Shown here one piece after another: positions 54,142 to 62,257 of a stretch of 64,000 bases of DNA. Source of the DNA: Sphingomonas sp. (lineage in GTDB: Bacteria > Pseudomonadota > Alphaproteobacteria > Sphingomonadales > Sphingomonadaceae); assembly GCA_017418975.1 (NCBI GenBank), contig JAFOMG010000012.1:204747-268746 (forward strand). Direction: 5' to 3'. The translations under genes and the position numbers were made by a program. The notes under the pieces were generated by a model, which did no database searches, was not told the DNA's origin, and saw nothing but the letters and a program-made list of their open reading frames with translations. Position 1 is the first letter of the stretch. Each line of letters begins with the position of its first letter.

Positions 54142-56493
54142 TCAGAAGCGCGCGTCGAGGCCCAGGCGGATGGTCCGCGGCCGCAACGGCGTCATCTGAT
54201 TGCGCTGGGCCAGGCCGAACGGGTTGCCAAAGGCGAAGCTGTTGCCGCGGACGTCGCCGAGGTTCGTGACGTCCAGCGAGATGCCGAACCTGCCAAAGCC
54301 CAGGCGGCTGCCGATGTCGCCCACGGAATAATTCCCCTGCGGGATATCGAGCAGCGGCCCGACGCCGAGCCGCGACGCTCCGACATGACGCAGAGAGGCC
54401 TCGCCGCTGAGCGTGATGCCCGACGCGATCTCGCGCCGCCAGGCCGCGACGGCGCGCGCGCCGTTGCGCGCGACGTTCGGCAGGGTCCGCTCGCCCGGAG
54501 CGACGAACTCCGGCGCGGGCGCGTAGAGATCGCTGTTATTCAGGAAGGCCGATGCGGTGATCGTCAGGTCCGGCGACGCGCGCCATATGATATCGCCATC
54601 CAGGCCATAGATCCTCCCGCTGCCGATATTGGCGGTATAGGGAAGGCCCGAGCGGTCGATGAGGTCGGCCTGGATATTGTTCCAGTCGGCATAGAAGAAG
54701 GCGGCGCGGACCGACAGGCGGTCGCGCTCCTGGTTGCCCAGGCGAATGCCGAACTCGCTCATGATCAGGTCGTCGGTCGCGAACTTGCGGGATTCCAGCG
54801 CGGATCCGGACGGCGCCACGGCCAGGCCGCCGGCCCGATATCCCTGCTGATAATGAAGGAAGGCCGAGAAGTTCCTGCTCGGGTGCCAGTCCAGCGCCAC
54901 GGTCGGCGAGAAGCGCAGCTCATTGATGAACGGCTCCTTCGACTTCTCCACCGGGCTGTCGAGCAGATTGCCGACGTTGCGCGCGAACGTCACTCGGCCG
55001 CCGATCGTGCCGGTGAGGCGACGGAACAACGGCCGCGAGAGCTGGCCGAATATGGCGGCCTCCGCCTGCTGGTTGAGAACGCCCGCGATCCGTGCGGGCG
55101 CCTCGGGAGGGCCGAGCGAACGGGACGATGCGCTGATGTTGTAGATGCTCGAAATGCCCACCACCCAGGGATAGCGCGCGCCGCCGCCGGACAGCCGCGT
55201 CTCCTGGTTGAAGAGCGTGATATTGTTGTTTTCCTCGTAGCGCACGGGCGCCCCGGAGCCGTCATGGCCCGTCGCGTCGAAGATGGTCCGCAAGTCGTGG
55301 CGGACGATCGACGTGGTCGAGACCAGCTCGGCACGCCGGAACTTCCGGCGCGCGGTTAGATAGGCCAGGTAATAGGTGTTCCTGAAGGGCTGGGCGATCG
55401 CATTGTCCCGGGTCAGCGGCGGATCGCCGCGCACCGTATACTGCCCGTCCTGGGTGGACGTGTTGTGGGTGGCGCTGCCGAAATCGACGGTGAAGCCCCA
55501 CAGATCCTCGACGCGCCAGGCCATGCGCTGGCCATAGCTGGTCGTATTGTTGATGTTTCGCCGACCGCGCGCGGGCGCGTCGATATACCCCGCCTCGCGC
55601 GTGGCGAACGCGACGAAGCGGACGGCGACCCGGCCATTGGCGATCGGCAGGTTGAGCATCGTGGCGCCATCGCCCCCCACGCCGCCGAGCCGGGTGCCGC
55701 TGACCCCGGCGGACACCGTCGTCGACAGTGCATGCGTGTCCGGTTCGTTGGGCACGAGGCGGATGATGCCGCCAAGCGAGCTCGCGCCGTAAAGCGTGCC
55801 CTGCGGCCCCACCAGCACTTCGATGCGCTGCATGTCATAGAGGTTCAGGTTCGGGTCCGGCGCGTTGTAGTTGAGCCGCACGTCGCCGAGATACTGGCCG
55901 ACCGTGGCCTGAGTCGGGCCGTTGAAGCTGCTGTCCGCGATGCCGCGAATGAACAGCTTGTTGCGCGCCGAGCCCAGATTGGTGGACCCGACCGAGGGCA
56001 GCAGCTTGGTGATCGCGGCCGTGCCCCCGGCGGCATTGCGCGCCACCCAGCCGGGATCGAGCGCGACCAGCTTGACCGAGCCCGGATAGCTGTCGATCGG
56101 GATCGACTGCTTGCTGGCGGTGACGACGATTTCCGGCGCCCAGTCGGGCAGGTCCGGCGGAGCGGGCGGCGACGGGCGCCTCTGGACCTGCTTCGCCGGC
56201 ACGCGTTTCCGCACGATGCGGACGGTATTGCGGTCGTAGAATATCGCTTCCGCGCCAGTCCCCCGCAAGGCGCGGTCGAGCGCGGCGCGCAGGGACACAT
56301 TGCCCCTGACGCCGGGGGAGCGCCGGGCGGCAAGGTCCGGGTCGGTCACCGCGATGGTGGCGCCGCCCTGCTCGCCCAGGGCGGCCGCGACCGCGCCCAG
56401 GCGGCCGGGCGGAACGTCGAACCGCTGCGCGTGCGCGATGCCGACACCGAAAAAGGAAGCCGCGGCGAGTGCCGCCCAGTTAACGTTCCGCAC
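54142..56493 (-). CDS. TonB-dependent receptor with STN domain, module B
   Basis: A 783-residue receptor. A signal peptide (AALAAASFFGVGIAHA) precedes the STN domain (FDVPPGRLGAVAAALGEQGG to FYDRNTVRIVRK), the TonB box PEIVVTASKQ and the plug (KLFIRGIADSSFNGPTQATV, GPQGTLYGASSLGGIIRL). The barrel ends IRLGLDARF. It is homologous to the module A receptor over the whole length. The GTG start overlaps the FecR gene by 14 bp. Confidence 0.92.
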   Translation of the reverse strand: MRNVNWAALAAASFFGVGIAHAQRFDVPPGRLGAVAAALGEQGGATIAVTDPDLAARRSPGVRGNVSLRAALDRALRGTGAEAIFYDRNTVRIVRKRVPAKQVQRRPSPPAPPDLPDWAPEIVVTASKQSIPIDSYPGSVKLVALDPGWVARNAAGGTAAITKLLPSVGSTNLGSARNKLFIRGIADSSFNGPTQATVGQYLGDVRLNYNAPDPNLNLYDMQRIEVLVGPQGTLYGASSLGGIIRLVPNEPDTHALSTTVSAGVSGTRLGGVGGDGATMLNLPIANGRVAVRFVAFATREAGYIDAPARGRRNINNTTSYGQRMAWRVEDLWGFTVDFGSATHNTSTQDGQYTVRGDPPLTRDNAIAQPFRNTYYLAYLTARRKFRRAELVSTTSIVRHDLRTIFDATGHDGSGAPVRYEENNNITLFNQETRLSGGGARYPWVVGISSIYNISASSRSLGPPEAPARIAGVLNQQAEAAIFGQLSRPLFRRLTGTIGGRVTFARNVGNLLDSPVEKSKEPFINELRFSPTVALDWHPSRNFSAFLHYQQGYRAGGLAVAPSGSALESRKFATDDLIMSEFGIRLGNQERDRLSVRAAFFYADWNNIQADLIDRSGLPYTANIGSGRIYGLDGDIIWRASPDLTITASAFLNNSDLYAPAPEFVAPGERTLPNVARNGARAVAAWRREIASGITLSGEASLRHVGASRLGVGPLLDIPQGNYSVGDIGSRLGFGRFGISLDVTNLGDVRGNSFAFGNPFGLAQRNQMTPLRPRTIRLGLDARF

Positions 56494-57466
56494 CTGCAGC
56501 GGTCATCGTCCAGCCTCCGGCGCTCGGCGCAACCGTCACGTCCAGGGCCGGTGTCAGGCGCTTGAGCTCGTCGGGGCCGGTGCCGCGCAGGGCGATCGCA
56601 CCGGAAAACGGGCGGTCCGCGATATCGGGAGCGGCGGCGATGCGCAGGCCGAGCGCCCTGCCGAGATCCGCCGCCACCTGCGACAAGGGTTCCCCGGAAT
56701 AGACGAGCCGCCCCGTCCGCCAGCCGCCGACCGAACCGATCGCGGCGCGAGACACCCGGGGAGTCCCGGCCGAAGACGGATCGAACACCGCCTGCCCGGC
56801 ATCCAGGGAGATCGTCCGCCCCCCGGACTCGTAGAGCACCTTGCCCTCGGCGACCGCCACGCGAACCGCCGCCGCGTCCCGCACCACGTTGAACACGGTG
56901 CCGACATCCACGACCTTGCGGCCGGCGACCTCGAGCGTGAACGGCCTGGCGCCGTCATGCTGGACCTGGAACAGCGCCTCCCCGGCTTCCAGCGAAGCGA
57001 AGCGCGGATCCTTGCGGTCGAAGCGCATGCGCGTCGCGCCGTTGAGGGTGACCTGCGTGCCCGCCTCCAGGCTGATCGTCCGGTGCTGCCCGGGTTCGGT
57101 CGTCACTTCGTACCGGCTGCTGGCCGCCGGCGGCAGCAAGGCCAGCGCAGCGACGGCCGCCGCGGCCGCCGCGCCGCCGCCGATCCCCCACCAGCGCCAG
57201 CCCGGCCGCTGTCGCCGGAGGCCGGCATCGGCATCGGCGTCGGCGTCAGCGTCGGCGTCGTTCGCCGCTTCCCGGAAGGTCACCCCGGGCAATAGCGGCT
57301 CCAGCGCGAGATCGGCCCGCTCGATCTCGTCGTAGAGCGCCGCGTGGAGCGGGTCCTCGGCCAGCCACTCGGCGAATCCCTCCCATGCCGCATCGTCGCC
57401 ATGGCGCAGGCGGATATGCCATTCGATGGCGCGGGCGCGCACGCTGTCCTGTGCCTCAGATGTCAT
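56480..57466 (-). CDS. FecR-family regulator, module B
   Basis: A 328-residue regulator starting with an ATG that overlaps the sigma gene by 11 bp. The anti-sigma part shows RAIEWHIRLRHGDDAAWEGF and LAEDPLHAALYDEIE. A tandem Asp-Ala run (NDADADADADADAG) encoded by a six-base repeat near 57226-57263 precedes the transmembrane helix at about residue 95. The FecR domain follows (QHRTISLEAGTQVTLNGATR, QVQHDGARPFTLEVAG). The Asp-Ala run is not part of the family and may vary in length between strains. Confidence 0.9.
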   Translation of the reverse strand: MTSEAQDSVRARAIEWHIRLRHGDDAAWEGFAEWLAEDPLHAALYDEIERADLALEPLLPGVTFREAANDADADADADADAGLRRQRPGWRWWGIGGGAAAAAAVAALALLPPAASSRYEVTTEPGQHRTISLEAGTQVTLNGATRMRFDRKDPRFASLEAGEALFQVQHDGARPFTLEVAGRKVVDVGTVFNVVRDAAAVRVAVAEGKVLYESGGRTISLDAGQAVFDPSSAGTPRVSRAAIGSVGGWRTGRLVYSGEPLSQVAADLGRALGLRIAAAPDIADRPFSGAIALRGTGPDELKRLTPALDVTVAPSAGGWTMTAAGAER

Positions 57467-58052
57467 GACGACCTCTCTCGATCCTGAGATGCCGCGAACC
57501 GCCGTCATCCCCATCAAGCCGAAACTTCGCGGCGGCAATGGCCTCATAGGCCCGGGCGAGATGCTTTTCGACCGCGCTGACGCTGATGCCGAGATCCGCG
57601 GCGATCCGGCGCTGGGGTTCGCCGTCGATCCGGAAGCGGCGGAAAATGGTGCGGGTCCGCTCCGGCAGCCCGTCGAGCACGCGCTGCAGGAGCGCGAGCT
57701 GCTCACGGGCGATCAGATGCGCCTCGACCGAAGGCCGCTCGTCAATCTCCCGTTCCTCCCCGCTATGCGCGTCGACCCAATCCTCCTCGCGCCGCACGCG
57801 CCGCCCCGCGGTGCGGCGCCATCCGAGGAAATGGTTGTTCGTCATGCGATAGAGATAGGCGCGCGGCTCGGCGACCGGGCCGATCCTCTCCTCCAGCAGC
57901 TTGAGATGAACTTCCTGGAGAATGTCCTCGGCCTCGTCCGCGGTCGCGCCGCGCAGCGAGAGATAGCGCGACAATGCGGAACGGCTCTCGGTGAAGGTCC
58001 GAACCAGACCGCCACCGGCGAGACTCTGCCCATCGCGCTCATCCTCCGACAT
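57456..58052 (-). CDS. ECF sigma factor, module B
   Basis: A 198-residue FecI-type sigma factor. Region 2 shows ADEAEDILQEVHLKLLEE and AYLYRMTNNHFLGWRR; region 4 shows LDGLPERTRTIFRRFRIDG and AADLGISVSAVEKHLARAY. The module is the mirror image of module A: sigma, FecR and receptor in this order on the minus strand. The upstream intergenic region (58053-58199) also serves the gene at 58200. Confidence 0.92.
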   Translation of the reverse strand: MSEDERDGQSLAGGGLVRTFTESRSALSRYLSLRGATADEAEDILQEVHLKLLEERIGPVAEPRAYLYRMTNNHFLGWRRTAGRRVRREEDWVDAHSGEEREIDERPSVEAHLIAREQLALLQRVLDGLPERTRTIFRRFRIDGEPQRRIAADLGISVSAVEKHLARAYEAIAAAKFRLDGDDGGSRHLRIERGRHDI

Positions 58053-58199
58053 GCCGCGGTACTAGCCCTGGAGCCGGCCACTAACAATCCGGTGCCGAGA
58101 GCGTAACGAGCGGCCCCGATCCCGGCGCGCGGAGGCGCCGATTTTTTTGATGAGGGTGGCCGAAGGCGCCGGTGTCTCAGGCAGGAAAGGAGACAGACG

Positions 58200-59441
58200 G
58201 TGCGCAACGAAACGCTGACCAGCCTGGAAATCACGGTGCTCGCGCTCGCCTGCCGCGATCCATTGTCGAGCATTCTGCCGAGGAAACGGCTTGCGCTCTA
58301 TCCGCTCGGTCCCCGTCCCCATTCGCCCCTGGCGAACCCGCGCCTGGAAGCGCTTCGCCGTTTCGCGATCCTGTACCGCCTTCACGGCCGGGACCTGCCG
58401 GCGGCCGAACGCGAGCGCATCCGGGCCGCCGGCTATGAACCGCGCCAGATCGCCGCGATCGAGGAATTCCTCGCGTCGACGGGCTTCCGGCAAGGCAGCG
58501 CATGGCGCCTGCCCGCGCGCAGCGCCCGAGGCTGGCGCACGATCTTCATCGGCTGGCGACGGCCTCGATGCCGGCGCGCGCGCCATCCCATCCCCAACCG
58601 CTCCCGCGAACCCCGCGGAGCCATTTTTGTGAGAGTATCCGTGAACGGTCCAATCAGCACGCCCTTCTGCCTGGCGATCGCCACCGCGCTTCTGACGCTC
58701 TCGAGCGCCCCGTCGGCGGCACAATCCCAGAACCAGGTCCAGCCGCAGCAACAGCGCAATGGCGACCATGTCGTGATCGGCGTCGGCATGGGCTATGGTC
58801 CGGCCTATCCGGGCGCCGAGGATTATCGCGCCTTGCCTCTTCCCGTGATCGACATTGCGTGGGGACCCTTCTTCGCCAATCTGCGCAACGGCATCGGCAT
58901 CAACGCCGTCGACACGGATCACGTCACGATCGGCGCGAGCGTGGCAATGATGCCCGGCTATCGCAGCAAGGACGCGCCCCGCGGGATCGGCGAGCTCTCC
59001 TTCGGTGCCGGCGCGCGCGGCTTCATGAGCCTCAAGGCCGCGGGCTTCGTCGCGACGATCGGCGCGACCAAGGGCTTCGCCGGGGGCACCAAGGGCCTCA
59101 TCGCGGATGCCAGCCTCTCCCGGCCGGTCTTCGTGTCGTCCCGCTTCATGCTCGTTCCCAGCGTCGCGGCGAGCTGGGCCGACGGCAAGCACAACGATCG
59201 GTTCTTCGGGGTGAACGCCGCGCAGTCCCGCGCTTCGGGCCTGCGGCAATATCGCCCGGGGAGCGGGTTCAGCGACGCTTCGGCCATGCTGACCGCCCAA
59301 TATCGCCTGACCGACCGCATCAGCCTTGCCGCCACCGGCGGCGTCACCACGCTGCTCGGAAGAGTGAAGGACAGCCCGATCGTCGCCCACAAGACCCAGC
59401 CGCTCGGCTTCGTGTCCGTTTCCTATCGCCTCGGCCAGTGA
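58200..59441 (+). CDS. MipA/OmpV-family outer-membrane protein with N-terminal extension
   Basis: The frame has 413 codons and begins at a GTG with AAAGGAG seven bases upstream. The first 95 residues or so (LALYPLGPRPHSPLANPRLE, RIRAAGYEPRQIAAIEEFLA) form a helical, charged segment that looks like a small cytosolic protein. A low-complexity basic linker follows. From the internal GTG at 58629 begins a normal signal peptide (PISTPFCLAIATALLTLSSA) and a MipA/OmpV beta-barrel (VVIGVGMGYGPAYPGAEDYR to VSVSYRLGQ). Probably two proteins share one open frame, with MipA made from 58629 (270 residues, GGAG upstream), or a stop codon was lost. MipA-like proteins sit in the outer membrane. Confidence 0.7.
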   Translation: MRNETLTSLEITVLALACRDPLSSILPRKRLALYPLGPRPHSPLANPRLEALRRFAILYRLHGRDLPAAERERIRAAGYEPRQIAAIEEFLASTGFRQGSAWRLPARSARGWRTIFIGWRRPRCRRARHPIPNRSREPRGAIFVRVSVNGPISTPFCLAIATALLTLSSAPSAAQSQNQVQPQQQRNGDHVVIGVGMGYGPAYPGAEDYRALPLPVIDIAWGPFFANLRNGIGINAVDTDHVTIGASVAMMPGYRSKDAPRGIGELSFGAGARGFMSLKAAGFVATIGATKGFAGGTKGLIADASLSRPVFVSSRFMLVPSVAASWADGKHNDRFFGVNAAQSRASGLRQYRPGSGFSDASAMLTAQYRLTDRISLAATGGVTTLLGRVKDSPIVAHKTQPLGFVSVSYRLGQ

Positions 59442-59831
59442 GAGGCAGCATCGATCGCAGCTTCTGAACCGGAAAGGGGAAGGCGCGGGCTGCCTTCCCC
59501 ACCGAACGGCGCGCCGGAACAACCGGCACGGCGATCACCGATGCGCCGGCAAGCCCTCAAAGCGCCCGATCGTCTTCGATACGGAGATATCCCGCCCCAT
59601 GGCCTCGGCATGCGCGCAATCGCCCCGCCTCGCGCCTGTTCACATTTTTCCAATATATATCAAAACCTTCACAGCACCCCTCATCGTCAAGCCATTATCA
59701 ACCATAATATCGACCGGCGTTTTTCGTCGAATGAAATCGATGTTTGGACGCAATAGATCCTTGCAAACCTTGTTCGTCCGCAACCACACAATTATCGATG
59801 ACAACAACTTCATTGGCATGCGAGTCGATCA
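59442..59831. other. 390-bp non-coding region before the repeat-protein gene
   Basis: The left part holds a hairpin (59476-59500). From about 59640 to the next gene the DNA turns clearly AT-rich (for example CCAATATATATCAAAACC near 59650), unlike the rest of the window. It must contain the promoter of the repeat-protein and oxygenase operon, but I could not pick a convincing -35/-10 pair. No gene is evident. Confidence 0.5.
59476..59500 (+). terminator. Hairpin after the MipA-like gene
   Basis: GGGGAAGGC pairs perfectly with GCCTTCCCC across a seven-base loop, 34 bases past the stop codon. No T tract follows. Confidence 0.5.
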
Positions 59832-60479
59832 ATGGAAAACACTGCGAACAATAGATCCATATTGACGAACCTATTCACAGAATTACTCGACGATGATAGG
59901 GTTCTATCTTCAAGCGAGCGAGGACTGATCACCAATCTACTCAAGAAGGCACGCGAAGAATCTACCGGGGATGCCGCACTCGACGCCGCCGTATCGCAAC
60001 GGCTGATATCCGCGACCATCGGATCGGTGAGCGGGAAGATCGTGAATGCGCTGGCCGATGAGCTGGTCCGCCAGCTGGTGGACGGGCATGGCACCGGTGT
60101 GCATTGGCCCGACACGCATCGGGCGCCGCAGGTGTCGCCCAGCAATCCGGGCAATCCGGAAACGGGCCAGGTGTCGCCGTCCAACCCCGGCAACAACATG
60201 GCGCCGCAAGTGTCGCCGTGGAATCCGGGAAACAATCCCGGAAGCCAGGTGTCGCCGTACAATCCGGGCAATTATCTGCGGTCGCGGGTGCCGCCCGGCC
60301 CGGGCACCCAGGTCTCGCCCACGCCTCCCGGCAGCGACATGGCGCCGCAGGTATCGCCCAGCAACCCGGGCAATCCGGAAACGGGCCAGGTGTCGCCGTC
60401 CAATCCCGGCAACCTCGCCCAGCCGCGGGAGCCCGGCGATGACGCGGTGCCGGGCGCCAAGCGCAAGCCGAAAAACTAG
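59832..60479 (+). CDS. Repeat protein with leader-like N-terminus, candidate oxygenase substrate
   Basis: A 215-residue protein without a signal peptide. Residues 1-90 form a helical, charged region (ILTNLFTELLDDDRVLSSSE, then KIVNALADELVRQLVDG). Residues 100-198 are a tandem array with a strict 13-residue period: units start at 100, 113, 126, 139, 152 (degenerate, cut to 8), 160, 173 and 186, with consensus QVSPxNPGN plus four variable residues. The tail is short and basic (AKRKPKN). It has no cysteine. Four predicted 2-oxoglutarate oxygenases follow directly, so I infer the array is their substrate, at Pro, Asn or Asp. The 5' part of the gene is AT-richer than its neighbours. I do not recognise a family. 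Confidence 0.75.
   Translation: MENTANNRSILTNLFTELLDDDRVLSSSERGLITNLLKKAREESTGDAALDAAVSQRLISATIGSVSGKIVNALADELVRQLVDGHGTGVHWPDTHRAPQVSPSNPGNPETGQVSPSNPGNNMAPQVSPWNPGNNPGSQVSPYNPGNYLRSRVPPGPGTQVSPTPPGSDMAPQVSPSNPGNPETGQVSPSNPGNLAQPREPGDDAVPGAKRKPKN
60129..60425 (+). repeat. Array of 39-bp coding repeats (13 residues each)
   Basis: Eight units in phase, seven full and one shortened to 24 bp. Typical core is QVSPSNPGN; variants have W, Y or TP in place of SN. The block of units 1-2 (NPETG spacer, then the next unit) recurs almost exactly as units 7-8, a sign of recent duplication. Synonymous differences between units show that selection acts on the protein. Confidence 0.85.
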
Positions 60480-60487
60480 CGCCGGAC

Positions 60488-61477
60488 ATGAGGTGCGAAG
60501 TGACTCCGCCCCGGCACGAGGCCGATCTCGGGCGGACAGGCGGGGCGGGTGTGAGCCCGGCCCCGCCAGGAGACCCGTTCTCACTTCACCAGCCCCGCGC
60601 GCCCGGCCTGGGCGCGCCGCCCAGCTATCTGGAGGCGGGGCTGTGGCGCGATCGCCTGCTCATCCGCAACGACACCGCGAGATTGCAGCTGAACCAGGCG
60701 CTTCGCGTCACCGGCGATGAAGTCGTCGTCCCCGATCCCGTCACCGGCATCGAGGCGCGGTTCACCGCGGAAAAGGCCATGCTGGCGCTGATCGGGCGGA
60801 TCTCCACCGATCCGGCGGAAATCGACGGCCTTCCCGATCCGCTGCGGGAGCGGCTGGCGGCGCTGGGCGTGCTGGTCGACGGCGATGCCGGCGCGGCCGC
60901 GCATGCGGCGTGGGAGCGGACGCTCCGTCAGGCCATGCAGGCGTTCCGTGAGGGCGGGCATGCCGAGCTGTCCGGCCTCCTGTGCCCGGCGGTCGTCGCG
61001 TTCCTCCGGCAGCGCTATCGCCACATGGCCCGCCACGCCGCGCTGCCCTATGGCGACCCTCAATGCCCGACCCGCTGGATCGCCCATAATGAAGCGGCGG
61101 CGCGCCCGCTGCATCAGGCGCTCACCCCGATCATGTCCGCGGTCGTCGGCGAGCCGGTCAAGCCGTCCTACCTATATCTCGGCGCATATGCGGAGGGGTC
61201 GACGCTGCCCCGGCATACCGACCGGGAACAATGCGCATTCACCCTGTCGCTGTTGATCGATTACCTGCCCGACATCGAAGGGCCATCGCCCTGGCCCCTG
61301 CATCTCCACCTCGATGGCGATGGCGAGCCCCGGTCGATCCGCCAGCGCCTTGGGCAGGGACTGATCTTCCGCGGCCGGGAAATCGCGCATTCGAGACCCG
61401 CATTGCCCGCCGGGCACATGTCGATCTCGATCTTCTTCCACTTTGTTCCCGAAGACTTTCGCGGGAGGATCGATTGA
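60488..61477 (+). CDS. 2-oxoglutarate/Fe(II) oxygenase with N-terminal winged-helix-like domain
   Basis: A 329-residue protein starting 8 bp after the repeat-protein gene. The C-terminal half is a double-stranded beta-helix: the iron-binding triad is His243 and Asp245 in LPRHTDREQCAFTLSLLIDY and His301 in GREIAHSRPALP, with Arg303 close by. The N-terminal region (about residues 45-135) has LLIRNDTARLQLNQALRV and ARFTAEKAMLALIGRI, ending ALGVLVDGD. It reads like a PqqD-type or winged-helix peptide-binding domain. I infer it recognises the leader of the repeat protein. The domain identity is not proven by sequence inspection. Confidence 0.7.
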   Translation: MRCEVTPPRHEADLGRTGGAGVSPAPPGDPFSLHQPRAPGLGAPPSYLEAGLWRDRLLIRNDTARLQLNQALRVTGDEVVVPDPVTGIEARFTAEKAMLALIGRISTDPAEIDGLPDPLRERLAALGVLVDGDAGAAAHAAWERTLRQAMQAFREGGHAELSGLLCPAVVAFLRQRYRHMARHAALPYGDPQCPTRWIAHNEAAARPLHQALTPIMSAVVGEPVKPSYLYLGAYAEGSTLPRHTDREQCAFTLSLLIDYLPDIEGPSPWPLHLHLDGDGEPRSIRQRLGQGLIFRGREIAHSRPALPAGHMSISIFFHFVPEDFRGRID

Positions 61478-62253
61478 GCGAGCCTGACCTGTCCGCCACG
61501 CTCCAGCGCCACGGCCTTGCGGAGCTGCTGGCCCATCATGCCGCGATCGCATCGGATCTGCCGGACCCCGCCGGCGACAAGGTGGCCGTCGCCGCCGCGC
61601 GCTGGCTGAAGCAATGGGCGGGGGATCCGCGCGCGCGCGCCGCCACGATCGAGGACTGGGCGCATCCGGCGCCCGTGCTCACCTGCGACGAGTTTCTCGG
61701 GCCCGGCGAGATTTCGGCTCTTGTCGATTTCGTCCTGTCGCGGGAAGCGGATTTCGGCGTCGGCACGCTCGTCGGCAACGAGCGGCCCGACATCTATGTC
61801 GATCGCAGCTTCCGCGCGGCCGAGACGCTCTTCGACCTGGGCCCGTTCCTGGCGCTGTTCGAGCGGCGCATCGAACGCTATCTGCCCTTTGTCTGCGACC
61901 ATCTTGGATGGCCGCCGTTCGAGCAGCACGGGTTCGAGTTTCAGCTGACCGCCATCCGCAATGGCGGCTTCTTCCGCCGGCACAATGACAACAGCCATCC
62001 GGCGACCCGGACCCGGCGGCTGACCTTCGTCTTCTATTTCTTCTGCTCGCCGTTGCAGCCGCTTGGCGGTGAGCTGCGCTTCGCGCCCAGGGGAGCGTGG
62101 CGCGGCCCGCTGGCGTTTCCGCCGATCGCGAACCGGATGATATTCTTCGACTCGTCGATCCCGCACGAGGTTCTGCCCGTCCGGGCGCCCACCGACGGGT
62201 TCGGGGCGGCGCGCTTCACGGTGAACGGCTGGATCCATCAGGATGATCGGTGA
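61474..62253 (+). CDS. 2-oxoglutarate/Fe(II) oxygenase, prolyl-hydroxylase-like
   Basis: A 259-residue oxygenase. The TTG start overlaps the stop of the previous gene (TTGA), and GGGAGGA stands four bases upstream. The fold motif is FEFQLTAIRNGGFFRRHNDN with His170 and Asp172, then LTFVFYFFCSPLQPLGGEL, His231 in SSIPHEVLPV and Arg247 in ARFTVNGW, the 2-oxoglutarate-binding position. The C-terminus is of the Piezo-independent P4H/2OG-FeII_Oxy_3 kind. An N-terminal helical stretch of about 90 residues may bind the substrate. It is part of the same operon. Confidence 0.78.
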   Translation: MSEPDLSATLQRHGLAELLAHHAAIASDLPDPAGDKVAVAAARWLKQWAGDPRARAATIEDWAHPAPVLTCDEFLGPGEISALVDFVLSREADFGVGTLVGNERPDIYVDRSFRAAETLFDLGPFLALFERRIERYLPFVCDHLGWPPFEQHGFEFQLTAIRNGGFFRRHNDNSHPATRTRRLTFVFYFFCSPLQPLGGELRFAPRGAWRGPLAFPPIANRMIFFDSSIPHEVLPVRAPTDGFGAARFTVNGWIHQDDR

Positions 62254-62257
62254 CGCC

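Noticed and set aside
58291-58632. Alternative small genes in other frames upstream of the MipA-like region.
   Set aside because: They lack ribosome sites and have Arg/Pro/Ser-rich shadow translations; the frame from 58200 has a strong ribosome site.
60129-60425. The repeat array considered as a CRISPR or other non-coding repeat.
   Set aside because: Units are 39 bp in frame with synonymous changes and no unique spacers, and they lie inside a coding gene.
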